Of a DNA stretch of 64,000 bases, positions 26,197-34,144 are shown piece by piece. The notes beneath the pieces are model-generated. The model did no database searches and had not been told where the DNA came from. It saw only the letters and a program-made list of their open reading frames with translations. Numbering within the stretch: the first letter of the stretch is position 1; every line of letters starts with the position of its first letter. The position numbers and the translations under genes were made by a program. Source of the DNA: Phytohabitans aurantiacus (GTDB lineage Bacteria; Actinomycetota; Actinomycetes; Mycobacteriales; Micromonosporaceae); the NCBI RefSeq assembly GCF_027923225.1, contig NZ_BSDI01000024.1, positions 62,001 to 126,000 on the forward strand. The letters are read 5' to 3'.

Positions 26197-27288
26197 TTGC
26201 ACACCGCCCTGTGTGACCTGCTCGGCATCGAGCACCCGATCGTCGGGTTCAGCCCGTCGGAGCGCGTCGTCGCCGCGATCAGCCGCGCCGGCGGGTTCGG
26301 TGTACTCGGCTGCGTGCGCTTCAACGACGCCGACGAGCTCGACGCCGTACTGTCCTGGCTGGACACCGAGACCGGCGGCCGGCCGTACGGCGTCGACGTC
26401 GTCATGCCCACGCACGGGCCGGCCGAGGGCAAGCATGTCGACCTGGACAAGCTGATCCCCGACGGGCACCGCGACTTCGTCCAGCGCACACTGCTGAAGC
26501 TGGGGGTGCCGCCGCTGCCCGACGGCGAGTCCACAGGCGACGGTGTGCTCGGCTGGCTGCACTCCATCGCCCGGTCGCACGTCGAGGTGGCGCTGTCGCA
26601 CCCGGTACGCCTCATCGCCAACGCCCTGGGCCCGCCGCCGCCCGACGTCATCGACGCGGCACACGAGCGCGGCCTGCTCGTCGCCGCGCTGGCCGGACGC
26701 GCCACGCACGCCCGCAGCCACGTGGCGAGCGGCGTCGACATCGTGGTGGCGCAGGGCTATGAGGCCGGCGGCCACACCGGTGAGATCGCCAGCATGGTCC
26801 TGGTACCGGAGGTGGTCGACGCCGTCGGTGAGGGCGTACCGGTCCTCGCCGCCGGCGGCATCGGCTCCGGCCGCCAGATCGCGGCGGCGCTGGCGCTCGG
26901 CGCGACGGGCGTGTGGATGGGGTCGGCCTGGCTGGGCACGGAGGAGTACCAGGCCCAGCCGGCGCTGCGGCAGGCGCTGCTCGACGCGACATCGGCCGAC
27001 ACGGTGCGCAGCCGGGTGTACTCCGGCAAGCCGGCACGCCTGCTGCGCAACCGCTGGACCGAGGCGTGGAGCGAGCCCGAGGCGCCCGCGCCGCTACCGA
27101 TGCCCCTGCAGAACCTCTTGGTGAGCGAGGCGCACAACCGCCTCATGCGCGCCGGCGATCCGACCGTCGTCCCGATGCCGGTCGGTCAGATCGTCGGCCG
27201 CATGAACGAGGTACGCCCGGTGGCGGATGTCATGACCGCACTGGTGGCCGAGGCCACGGAAACACTGAAGCGCCTCTCCGCCCTGTGA
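26197..27288 (+). CDS. Nitronate monooxygenase-family FMN protein
   Basis: A 363-residue TIM-barrel flavoprotein of the 2-nitropropane dioxygenase family. Phosphate/FMN-binding features are AGGFGVLGC near residue 29, VAQGYEAGGHTGE and VLAAGGIGSGRQIAAALALGA. It resembles the Rv1533 subgroup rather than IpdC. A TTG start at 26197 is supported by AAGGAG at 26185-26190. It follows fadD19 by 28 bp in the same direction. In this subgroup the true reaction is often CoA-ester redox rather than nitronate oxidation; its role here is unproven. Confidence 0.85.
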   Translation: MHTALCDLLGIEHPIVGFSPSERVVAAISRAGGFGVLGCVRFNDADELDAVLSWLDTETGGRPYGVDVVMPTHGPAEGKHVDLDKLIPDGHRDFVQRTLLKLGVPPLPDGESTGDGVLGWLHSIARSHVEVALSHPVRLIANALGPPPPDVIDAAHERGLLVAALAGRATHARSHVASGVDIVVAQGYEAGGHTGEIASMVLVPEVVDAVGEGVPVLAAGGIGSGRQIAAALALGATGVWMGSAWLGTEEYQAQPALRQALLDATSADTVRSRVYSGKPARLLRNRWTEAWSEPEAPAPLPMPLQNLLVSEAHNRLMRAGDPTVVPMPVGQIVGRMNEVRPVADVMTALVAEATETLKRLSAL

Positions 27289-27289
27289 G

Positions 27290-27308
27290 CCCTGCGGTGA
27301 TCAGGGCG
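27290..27308. terminator. Short stem-loop between convergent genes
   Basis: GCCCTG at 27290 pairs with CAGGGC across CGGTGAT, between the nitronate monooxygenase stop (27288) and the fadE27 stop (27301). It has no U tract, so termination is only likely. The GTGATCAGGGCG word also forms part of the ipdA-ipdB stem. Confidence 0.45.
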
Positions 27309-28341
27309 AGGTGAGAGTGGTGCCGAGGGTGCGGAGGTGGTCGGTGGCGGTGCCCAGCGTGAACTCGTGGTACTTCGCCGCCAGGAAGTAGCGGTGTAGT
27401 GGCGAGTCCAGGTCGATGCCGACGCCGCCGTGTACGTGCACCGCGGCGTGCGCCACGCGGTGGCCGCCATCGGCCGCCCAGAATTTCGCGGTGGCGATCT
27501 CCGCGGCGCACGGCAGGTCTTCGCTGAGTCGCCACGCGGCCTGCCACATCGTCAGGCGGATCGCCTCCACGTCGATGTACGCGTCGGCGAGCCGCTGCGC
27601 GACGGCCTGGAAGCTGCCGATCGGCCGTCCGAACTGGACACGCGTCCCCGCGTACTCCGCGGTCATCTCCAGGGCCCGCTCGGTCACGCCGAGCTGCGCC
27701 GCGCACGCGCCGACGGTGGCGTGCGCCCGCAGCCAGCTCTCGACGCGGCCGTCAGACTCGCCTGCGTCGGGCTCGCCGAGGACGCGGTCGTCGGGCAGGA
27801 CGGCACCGTCCAATGTGAGCCATCCCGCGCCCGGCCCGCCCAGCACCTCCTGGGTCTCCACGGTGACACCGGCATCGCCGGGTTCGACGAGGAAGACGCG
27901 GGCTCCGGCCGGTACCAGGAAAAGGTCGGCCGACGGCGCGGGCACCGCCGTCGCGGCGCCGCTCACCACCCAGCGCCCGTTTTCGCGGGAGACCCGGAAC
28001 GGGTCTGCGGCCTCGAGCGCGGCCGTCAGGATGGGCGAACCCTGACCGGCGGGTCCGGCCCACCGCTCCACCTGCTCGCCGGTGCCGAAGCGCGCGATGG
28101 CCGCCGCCGCGGTGGCGATGGAGGGCAGGTATGGCAGGGGCGCGGCGGCGCGGCCCAGCTCGACGAGGATCGAGGCGCGTTCGAGGACCCCGTATCCGTC
28201 GCCGCCAGCGCCCAAGGGGAGCGCCGCGGCGAGCACACCGGCTTGCGCGAGGTCGCGCCACGGGTCGGGGATGCCGTCGGCGAGGATCTCGCGGGTCAGC
28301 TTGGCGAGGTCGCGCTGCGCGTCGGTCGGTGTGAAGTCCAC
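27301..28341 (-). CDS. fadE27: FadE27/ChsE5-like acyl-CoA dehydrogenase subunit
   Basis: A 346-residue acyl-CoA dehydrogenase. MTAEYAGTRVQFGRPIGSFQ, VAQRLADAYIDVEAIRLTMW and VHVHGGVGIDLDSPLHRYFL match FadE27 (ChsE5). It is shorter than the roughly 370 residues of the mycobacterial protein because an N-terminal linker after position 22 is missing. ChsE4-ChsE5 is the heterotetramer that dehydrogenates the C27 steroid acyl-CoA in the first side-chain cycle. It starts 25 bp after the fadE26 stop in one operon. Confidence 0.9.
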   Translation of the reverse strand: MDFTPTDAQRDLAKLTREILADGIPDPWRDLAQAGVLAAALPLGAGGDGYGVLERASILVELGRAAAPLPYLPSIATAAAAIARFGTGEQVERWAGPAGQGSPILTAALEAADPFRVSRENGRWVVSGAATAVPAPSADLFLVPAGARVFLVEPGDAGVTVETQEVLGGPGAGWLTLDGAVLPDDRVLGEPDAGESDGRVESWLRAHATVGACAAQLGVTERALEMTAEYAGTRVQFGRPIGSFQAVAQRLADAYIDVEAIRLTMWQAAWRLSEDLPCAAEIATAKFWAADGGHRVAHAAVHVHGGVGIDLDSPLHRYFLAAKYHEFTLGTATDHLRTLGTTLTSP

Positions 28342-28366
28342 TGTGTATCCCCTTTTGGCGCTTCTG

Positions 28367-29548
28367 TTAACGGCGCGCGGCCGGGAGCCCGAGCCCGGCG
28401 GCGGCGATGATGTCGCGCTGTACCTCGTTGGTGCCGCCGCCGAAGGTGAGGATCAGCGACGTCCGGTGCAGGCGTTCGACCCGTCCGCGCAGCAGCGCCC
28501 CGCGCGAGCCGTCCCGCACGTACGCGTTGGCGCCGAGCACCTCCATGAGCAGCCGGTACGCCTCGATGGCGAACTCGGTGCCGAACACCTTGCTGGCCGA
28601 GGCGGTCGCCGGACCGGGACCGTCTGCTGTGGACGAGGCGACCCGCCAGTTGAGCAGCTTCAGGAACTCCGTCTTGGCGTGCACCCGCGCCAGGTGCACC
28701 TGGACCCATTCCTGGTCGGCGACCCGCCGGCCGTCCGGGAGTCGCGTCGCGCGTGCCCACTCGCAGACCTCGGTCAGCGCGGTGCGCAGCGGGGCGGCGG
28801 AGGTGAGCGCGACCCGCTCGTGGTTGAGCTGGTTGGTGATCAGCGCCCAGCCCTGGTTCTCGACGCCGACGAGCGCGGACGCGGGCACGCGTACGTCGCT
28901 GTAGTAGGTGGCGCTCGTGGTGGGGCCGGCGACGGTGCGCACCGGCGTCCAGGAGAAGCCCTCGGCGGCGGTCGAGACGATGAGAATGGACAGTCCTTTG
29001 TGGCGTGGCTCGGTCGGGTCGGTGCGGCAGGCGAGCCATACGTAGTCGGCGTACTGGATGAGGCTGGTCCACATCTTCTGCCCGTTGACCACGTAGTGGT
29101 CGCCGTCAAGAGAAGCGCGGGTGCGCAGTGCGGCCAGGTCGGTCCCGGCGTCCGGCTCGGAGTACCCGATCGCGAAGTGGATCTCACCGCTGGCGATCCG
29201 GGGCAGATACTGGGCGCGCTGCTCGGGTGTGCCGTGCCGCATGATGGCCGGCCCGATGCTGTCGAGCGTCAGGAACGGCACGGGCACGCCGGCGGTGGCC
29301 GCCTCGTCCATGAAGATGAGCTGTTCGAGTCGCGACCGCCCGCCACCGCCGTACTCGGCCGGCCAGCCGAGGGCGAGCCAGCCGTCCCGGCCGAGCCGCC
29401 GCACCACCTCGCGGTAGGCGGTGCCGTCGCCGTAGTCGCCGCCCGGTCCGGCGAGTGCCTCGCGCAGCTCCGGTGTCATCAGGCCGGCGAAGTAGGCCCG
29501 CAACTCGGCTCGGAGCCGCTCCTGATCCGGTGTGTAAGCGATGTGCAC
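28367..29548 (-). CDS. fadE26: FadE26/ChsE4-like acyl-CoA dehydrogenase subunit
   Basis: A 393-residue acyl-CoA dehydrogenase. Markers are WLALGWPAEYGGGGRS, FAIGYSEPDAGTDLAALRT, NGQKMWTSLIQYADYVWLA, YYSDVRVP and FGGGTNEVQRDIIAAAGLGL, all as in FadE26 (ChsE4), the partner of ChsE5. GTG 29548 agrees with the N-terminus of the mycobacterial protein (MxIxYTPxQExLRxELR). The start lies only 17 bp from the start of the divergent thiolase, with one KstR operator between and inside the latter. Confidence 0.93.
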   Translation of the reverse strand: MHIAYTPDQERLRAELRAYFAGLMTPELREALAGPGGDYGDGTAYREVVRRLGRDGWLALGWPAEYGGGGRSRLEQLIFMDEAATAGVPVPFLTLDSIGPAIMRHGTPEQRAQYLPRIASGEIHFAIGYSEPDAGTDLAALRTRASLDGDHYVVNGQKMWTSLIQYADYVWLACRTDPTEPRHKGLSILIVSTAAEGFSWTPVRTVAGPTTSATYYSDVRVPASALVGVENQGWALITNQLNHERVALTSAAPLRTALTEVCEWARATRLPDGRRVADQEWVQVHLARVHAKTEFLKLLNWRVASSTADGPGPATASASKVFGTEFAIEAYRLLMEVLGANAYVRDGSRGALLRGRVERLHRTSLILTFGGGTNEVQRDIIAAAGLGLPAARR

Positions 29549-29559
29549 CCTGCTAATGT

Positions 29560-29573
29560 TAGAACGTGTTCTA
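29560..29573. promoter_or_regulatory. KstR-like operator overlapping the thiolase start
   Basis: TAGAACGTGTTCTA is a perfect KstR palindrome. It begins 11 bp before the fadE26 GTG, and its right half contains the in-frame GTG (29566) of the thiolase, the only usable start before the conserved domain. Both promoters would have to overlap opposing coding DNA. Confidence 0.87.
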
Positions 29574-30717
29574 CTCTGGCGGCAGGGGTGAGGCGTACAT
29601 CGTCGGCGCGGTTCGCACGCCGACCGGCCGGCGCGGCGGCGGGCTCTCCGGCGTGCACCCGGCGGACCTCGGCGGGCACGTCATCGCCGCGCTGCTCGAC
29701 CGTGTCGGTGCCGACCCTGCCGCCGTCGACGACGTGGTGTTCGGCTGCGTCGACACGGTCGGGCCGCAGTCCGGCGACATCGCACGCACCTGCTGGCTGG
29801 CCGCCGGGCTGCCCGAGCACGTGCCCGGCGTCACCGTCGACCGGCAGTGCGGGTCGGCGCAGCAGGCCGTGCACTTCGCCGCGCAGGCGGTGCTGAGCGG
29901 CACGGCCGACCTGGTGGTGGCGGGCGGCGTGCAGAACATGAGCCAGGTCCCGATCGCCAGCGCGATGACGCCCGACGGCCCCTACCTCGGCTCGGTCGGG
30001 TGGGAGGCGCGCTACGGCGATCAGGAGGTGTCGCAGTTCCGCAGCGCCGACATGATCGCCGCGAAGTGGGGCCTCGACCGCGAGGAGCTGGAGGCGTACG
30101 CGCTCGGCAGCCACCGGCGTGCGGTGCGCGCGCTCGACGAGGGCCGGTTCGCCGCCGAGACGGTGCCCTATGGACAGTGCACGGTGGACGAAGGCCCGCG
30201 CCGCGACACGTCGGCGGAGAAGATGGCGTCGCTGGCGCCGCTGCGGCCCGGCGGGATCACCACCGCCGCGCTGTCCAGCCAGATCGCCGACGGCGCCAGC
30301 GCGGTGCTGGTGGCGTCCGACCGGGCGGTGCGCGAGCACGGGTTGCGGCCACGCGCCCGCGTACACCACATCAGCGCGCGCGGCGACGACCCGGTGATGA
30401 TGCTGACCGCCCCGATACCGGCGACCGAGCACGCCTTGCGGAAGGCGGGGTTGAGCCTCGACGACATCGACCTGGTCGAGATCAACGAGGCGTTCGCGAG
30501 CGTGGTGCTGGCGTGGCAGCGGGAGTTGGGCGCTTCGCTGGATCGCGTCAACGTCAACGGCGGCGCGATCGCGCTCGGCCACCCGCTCGGCTCGACCGGC
30601 ACCCGGCTGCTCACCACGCTGTTGCACGAGCTGGAGCGCACGGGCGGGCGGTACGGCCTGCAGACCATGTGCGAGGGCGGCGGCCAGGCCAACGTCATGG
30701 TGATCGAACGGCTGTGA
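29566..30717 (+). CDS. fadA6: FadA6-like 3-ketoacyl-CoA thiolase
   Basis: A 383-residue thiolase with nucleophile Cys95 in DRQCGSAQQ, His339 in GHPLGSTG and Cys369 in MCEGGG. AGGVQNMSQVPIASAMT, RARVHHISARGDDPVMMLT and RYGLQTMCEGGGQANV match FadA6, which performs thiolysis late in C/D-ring degradation. In M. tuberculosis fadA6 belongs to the KstR2 regulon, but here it starts inside a KstR site. The N-terminal MFYSGGRG is unusual because the start codon is part of the operator. Its 3' end overlaps the convergent ipdC by 23 bp. Confidence 0.88.
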   Translation: MFYSGGRGEAYIVGAVRTPTGRRGGGLSGVHPADLGGHVIAALLDRVGADPAAVDDVVFGCVDTVGPQSGDIARTCWLAAGLPEHVPGVTVDRQCGSAQQAVHFAAQAVLSGTADLVVAGGVQNMSQVPIASAMTPDGPYLGSVGWEARYGDQEVSQFRSADMIAAKWGLDREELEAYALGSHRRAVRALDEGRFAAETVPYGQCTVDEGPRRDTSAEKMASLAPLRPGGITTAALSSQIADGASAVLVASDRAVREHGLRPRARVHHISARGDDPVMMLTAPIPATEHALRKAGLSLDDIDLVEINEAFASVVLAWQRELGASLDRVNVNGGAIALGHPLGSTGTRLLTTLLHELERTGGRYGLQTMCEGGGQANVMVIERL

Positions 30718-31744
30718 GCCGGCTCAGGCAGCCCTCCGCCTCCTTGACTATCCGGTCGATCAGCTCCGCGCACGAGGGCAGGTCGTCGATCATGCCGACC
30801 ACCTGACCGGCCGACATCACCCCGTACTCGGGCCGGCCGTCGACCATCGCCGTCTTGAGCAGCATGGGCGTGTTCGCCGCCATCACGACCTGGCTCCACG
30901 ACAGGTCGCGCCGCGCGTTCCGGCCGGCGCGCAGCAGGTCCAGCCAGGACAGTCCGGAGATCTGGCGGAACGCCGCCGCGTGCCGCACCGCCCGCGCCAG
31001 ACCCGTGATCCGGCCGGACCGTTCGAGCCGGTCGACGAACGGGGTGCGCAGCACGCGATGGGGCACGCCGTCGACCCGTTGGGTGACCACGGTGCCGGTG
31101 AGCGGCGCGTCGAGGTAGTGCCGCTTGACCTCGGCGGCGACCGGGCTGTCGCTCGTGAGCAGGAAACGGGTGCCCATCGCGATGCCGGCGGCGCCGTACG
31201 CCAGGGCGGCCACCAACCCGCGCCCGTCGAAGTATCCGCCCGCCGCGACCACGGGTATGTCCACAGTGTCCACCACGCGCGGCAGCAGCAGGCTGGTTGG
31301 GATCGCGCCGGTGTGGCCGCCGCCCTCGCCGCCCTGCACGACGACGAGGTCTGCGCCCCATCCGGCCACCTTCTCGGCGTGCCGGGGAGCGCCCACGGAT
31401 GGCATCGTCAGCACGCCGCCGCCGGCGCAGCGCTGGATCAGGTCGCGGGTGGGCGCGAGCGCGAACGACGCCACCGTGACCCGCTCGGCCACGAGCAGGT
31501 CGATCCGTCGCGCCGCGTCGGGCGCGTCGGCGCGCAGGTTCACCCCGAAGGGCGCGTCCGTGCGCTCGCGTACCTCGCGGATCGCGGTGCGCAGCTGGTC
31601 GAGGCTCATGGTCGCGGACGCGATGACGCCGAGCCCGCCGGCCCGCGAGGTCGCCGCCGCCAGCTTCGCGCCGGCGACATACCCCATCCCCGCCTGGACG
31701 ATGGGATACCGGATGCCGAGCAACTCGGTGAGCCTGGTTCTCAC
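30695..31744 (-). CDS. ipdC: IpdC, flavin-dependent ring C/D CoA-ester oxidoreductase
   Basis: A 349-residue member of the nitronate monooxygenase fold. TELLGIRYPIVQAGMGYVAG, VASFALAPTRDLIQR, VVVQGGEGGGHTGAIPTSLL and FDGRGLVAALAYGAAGIAMG match Rv3553 (IpdC), which introduces unsaturation into the hydroxy-indane carboxyl-CoA before IpdF and EchA20. GTG at 31744 overlaps the ipdB stop by 4 bp, giving the chain echA20-ipdA-ipdB-ipdC. Confidence 0.9.
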   Translation of the reverse strand: MRTRLTELLGIRYPIVQAGMGYVAGAKLAAATSRAGGLGVIASATMSLDQLRTAIREVRERTDAPFGVNLRADAPDAARRIDLLVAERVTVASFALAPTRDLIQRCAGGGVLTMPSVGAPRHAEKVAGWGADLVVVQGGEGGGHTGAIPTSLLLPRVVDTVDIPVVAAGGYFDGRGLVAALAYGAAGIAMGTRFLLTSDSPVAAEVKRHYLDAPLTGTVVTQRVDGVPHRVLRTPFVDRLERSGRITGLARAVRHAAAFRQISGLSWLDLLRAGRNARRDLSWSQVVMAANTPMLLKTAMVDGRPEYGVMSAGQVVGMIDDLPSCAELIDRIVKEAEGCLSRLTAVRSP

Positions 31745-32448
31745 GGGACTTCCCGGTCTCGGCGAGCGTCCCGGTCGAGGCGGTCGCGGATGAGGGCCAG
31801 CTCCGCGGCGGTCGGCAGGCGTGTCTCGGGTACGCCGTCCGGCACGGCGAGCGGGAAACCGGTGGCCGCCACGACGTCCGATACGGACACTCCCGGGTGG
31901 ACGGAGCGCAGCCGCATGGCACGGTCGGGTGTGTCGAAGTCCAGTACCGCCAGGTTGGTGACGACGAGCCGGATCTCGTGGAAGCGGCCGCCCGCCCGGT
32001 CGTATCCGACGCCGCACACCATGTCGACCCGCTCCACGAAGACCCGGGGGGAGTGGCGCGGCACCCAGTAGCTGGTGGGATGGTTGACGGTGTTGCCCGG
32101 TGCGCCGCGCACACCCAGCAGCTGCGAGCGTGGCCGGGCCCAGTCGCCGACAGCCGAGATGTTCTGGTTGCCGAAGCGGTCGAGCTGGCTGGCGCCCATC
32201 ATGACGTGCCGGGTGCCGGCGGCGACCACCCCGAAGACGGCCCGGTACGGCAGCCAGCCTTCGACGGTGTCGCCGGCCATCAGGTACGCCTCGCCGTCGC
32301 TGAGCAGCAGGTCAGGCGCGAACGTGTGCCGGGCCAGCTCGGCGCCGAGCCGCGGGATGATTCCCATCGGGCTGGCCAGGATCTCCCCGTCGCCGCGCCA
32401 CGCCTCCGCGCACGCGACCACGCACACCTCGGCCCGACTCGCGTCCAC
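31741..32448 (-). CDS. ipdB: IpdB, beta subunit of COCHEA-CoA hydrolase
   Basis: A 235-residue class I CoA-transferase-fold subunit. RAEVCVVACAEAWRGDGEIL, RHVMMGASQLDRFGNQNISA and RGAPGNTVNHPTSYWVPRHS are as in Rv3552. IpdAB hydrolytically opens the last steroid ring of COCHEA-CoA. GTG 32448 is preceded by an AAAGGAG ribosome binding site, itself immediately after a perfect 21-bp stem-loop. A run of about 12 residues present in the mycobacterial protein after residue 60 is absent here. Confidence 0.92.
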   Translation of the reverse strand: MDASRAEVCVVACAEAWRGDGEILASPMGIIPRLGAELARHTFAPDLLLSDGEAYLMAGDTVEGWLPYRAVFGVVAAGTRHVMMGASQLDRFGNQNISAVGDWARPRSQLLGVRGAPGNTVNHPTSYWVPRHSPRVFVERVDMVCGVGYDRAGGRFHEIRLVVTNLAVLDFDTPDRAMRLRSVHPGVSVSDVVAATGFPLAVPDGVPETRLPTAAELALIRDRLDRDARRDREVP

Positions 32449-32464
32449 TCGCGCTCCTTTCCTC

Positions 32465-32522
32465 CCGTGATCAGGGCGTCCCTCAAGTCGTTAGGGCTAC
32501 GTGAGGGACGCCCTGATCACGG
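32465..32522 (-). repeat. Perfect 21-bp stem-loop in the ipdA-ipdB junction
   Basis: The arms at 32465-32485 and 32502-32522 are exact reverse complements (core GTGATCAGGGCGTCCCTCA), separated by 16 bp. In the mRNA the first arm encodes the last residues of IpdA and the second arm ends a few bases before the ipdB ribosome binding site. It could be an mRNA-processing, attenuation or translational-control element. Confidence 0.85.
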
Positions 32523-33354
32523 CTTCCTGGTACTCGGTCTCGTCGCCCTCCAGATAGGCCGCGCGGAAGCGGGACCAGGCTTCCTCGTCGCCGGCTGCTT
32601 TCGCGTACGCACGCTGGAACGCCTCGTCGCGGTCGTAGTCGGGCACGCAGCTGGTGAAGTGGGCGCCGCGCGGGGTCTCCACGACTCCGTCGACCATCAT
32701 CCGGTTGACCAGCAGGCTCTGTGGCGGGCCGCCGGCAAGCAGCTCCTTGGTGTCGACGAGCCGCTCGCAGGTCAGGTACCGCCGGGTGGCCGCCTGGCAG
32801 AACAGGTCGTCGAAGTACGGGTCGGGACCGAGGTACTGGCCGTTGCCGTACCGGTCGGCCCGGTTGAGGTGGATGAGAGCCGCGTCCAGCCGCAGGGCGG
32901 GCATGGCGACCAGCTCCTCACCGTCCTCATAGGGCGATCGGATCGTGCGCAGCGACGGGTTGACGCGTAGGACGTCGGAGCCGAGACCGGCCCGGATCGG
33001 CAGGAACGGCAGGCGGTTGGCGGCGGCGAGCAGGCCCCAGTACAGCATGCCCTCGTCCACTTCGGTCAGTTCGAGCGTGCCCTCCTGCCGGGCGCGGCGG
33101 AAGTGCGGTTCGAGCGGGACACTGTCCAGCGACACGAATCCGGTCACGAGCCGCCGGACGCGCCCGTACGCGGCGAGCAGGCCGACGTCTGGGCCGCCGT
33201 ACGAGACGACGGTCAGGTCGGTGAGGTCGCTGCGCAGGATCGCCCGCACGAGCGCCATGGGCTTGCGCCGCGAACCCCAGCCGCCGATGCCGATCGTCAT
33301 GCCGGAGCGCAGCTCACCCACCACGCCGGCGAGCGACATCACCTTGTCGCTCAT
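32497..33354 (-). CDS. ipdA: IpdA, alpha subunit of COCHEA-CoA hydrolase
   Basis: A 285-residue CoA-transferase-fold subunit. SGMTIGIGGWGSRRKPMALV, SYGGPDVGLLAAYGRV, NRLPFLPIRAGLGSDVL and RADRYGNGQYLGPDPYFDDL match Rv3551. The Glu in EVDEGMLYWG (residue 101) is the probable catalytic glutamate, by analogy with Glu105 of the mycobacterial enzyme. ATG 33354 shares one base with the echA20 stop. The last codons (VIRASLT) lie in one arm of the stem-loop before ipdB. Confidence 0.92.
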   Translation of the reverse strand: MSDKVMSLAGVVGELRSGMTIGIGGWGSRRKPMALVRAILRSDLTDLTVVSYGGPDVGLLAAYGRVRRLVTGFVSLDSVPLEPHFRRARQEGTLELTEVDEGMLYWGLLAAANRLPFLPIRAGLGSDVLRVNPSLRTIRSPYEDGEELVAMPALRLDAALIHLNRADRYGNGQYLGPDPYFDDLFCQAATRRYLTCERLVDTKELLAGGPPQSLLVNRMMVDGVVETPRGAHFTSCVPDYDRDEAFQRAYAKAAGDEEAWSRFRAAYLEGDETEYQEAVIRASLT

Positions 33355-34103
33355 CACTGACCCCGTTCGTCGACGAAACGCTGGCGGGCCCGGTCGGCCA
33401 CCCCGTCGAGGTTCAGCTCGAACGTGAAGCCCTGCTCGTACCGGTACGAGCGCTTGACGTCGACCGGGTCGATGCCGTTCAGCGACTGCTTGGCCGCCCG
33501 GATGACGAGCGGGTCCTTGCCGGCGATCTCGGCGGCCAGCGCCCGTGCCGCCGCGCGCAGCTTGTCGGGCGGCACCACCTCCAGTACCGAGCCGAAGGCG
33601 TGCAGCTGCGCCGCAGCGACCGTGCGGCACGTGTACACCATCGCGCGCATCAGGTGTTGTGGCACCAGCCGGGCCAGGTGGGTGGCCGCGCCGAGCGCGC
33701 CGCGGTCCACTTCGGGCAGTCCGAACGTGGCGTCGTCGGCGGCCACCACGATGTCGGCGTTGCCGGCCAGGCCGACCCCGCCGCCGAGGCAGAACCCGTG
33801 CACCGCCGCGATCACCGGCACCGGGCAGTCGTAGACGGCGGCGAACGCGGCGAAGCAGCCCCGGTTCGCCTCGATGAGGGCGGTGTGGCCGGGGGTGCGC
33901 TGCATCTCCTTGATGTCGACGCCGGCGCAGAACCCGCGCCCTTCGGCGGCGAGCACGACAGCGCGTACCGAAGGGTCGGCTCCCGCCGCGGACAGCGCGC
34001 CGGCGAGCGCGTGCCAGCCGCTCGCGGGCAGGGCGTTGACCGGCGGGAAGTCGATGACGATTTCGGCGATCCCGTCGCCTGTGGCGTGGACCTGGATGCC
34101 CAT
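33354..34103 (-). CDS. echA20: EchA20, ring-opening CoA hydrolase of the crotonase family
   Basis: A 249-residue crotonase-fold protein. DFPPVNALPASGWHALA, GFCAGVDIKEMQRTPGHTAL, VHGFCLGGGVGLAGNADIVV and FGLPEVDRGALGAATHLARL match Rv3550. EchA20 hydrolyses a carbon-carbon bond of the HIEC-CoA ring to give COCHEA-CoA, the IpdAB substrate. ATG at 34103. It heads the leftward operon echA20-ipdA-ipdB-ipdC and is divergent from the SDR at 34145 over 41 bp. Confidence 0.92.
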   Translation of the reverse strand: MGIQVHATGDGIAEIVIDFPPVNALPASGWHALAGALSAAGADPSVRAVVLAAEGRGFCAGVDIKEMQRTPGHTALIEANRGCFAAFAAVYDCPVPVIAAVHGFCLGGGVGLAGNADIVVAADDATFGLPEVDRGALGAATHLARLVPQHLMRAMVYTCRTVAAAQLHAFGSVLEVVPPDKLRAAARALAAEIAGKDPLVIRAAKQSLNGIDPVDVKRSYRYEQGFTFELNLDGVADRARQRFVDERGQ

Positions 34104-34119
34104 CGGGCAAGACTAACCT

Positions 34120-34138
34120 AGCGTTTGCTTGGTAGGGT
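34120..34138. promoter_or_regulatory. Degenerate KstR2 site and -10 box between echA20 and the SDR
   Basis: AGCGTTTGCTTGGT (34120-34133) keeps the CTTGnT half of the KstR2 palindrome but its left half is poor. It runs into TAGGGT (34133-34138), as at 10972. The SDR GTG is 6 bp after the TAGGGT box, the spacing of a leaderless promoter. Confidence 0.55.
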
Positions 34139-34144
34139 AGGGGC

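Noticed and set aside
26197..27288. Assigning this flavoprotein as IpdC
   Set aside because: Its motifs fit the Rv1533 subgroup; the better IpdC match is at 30695-31744 in the ipdAB operon.
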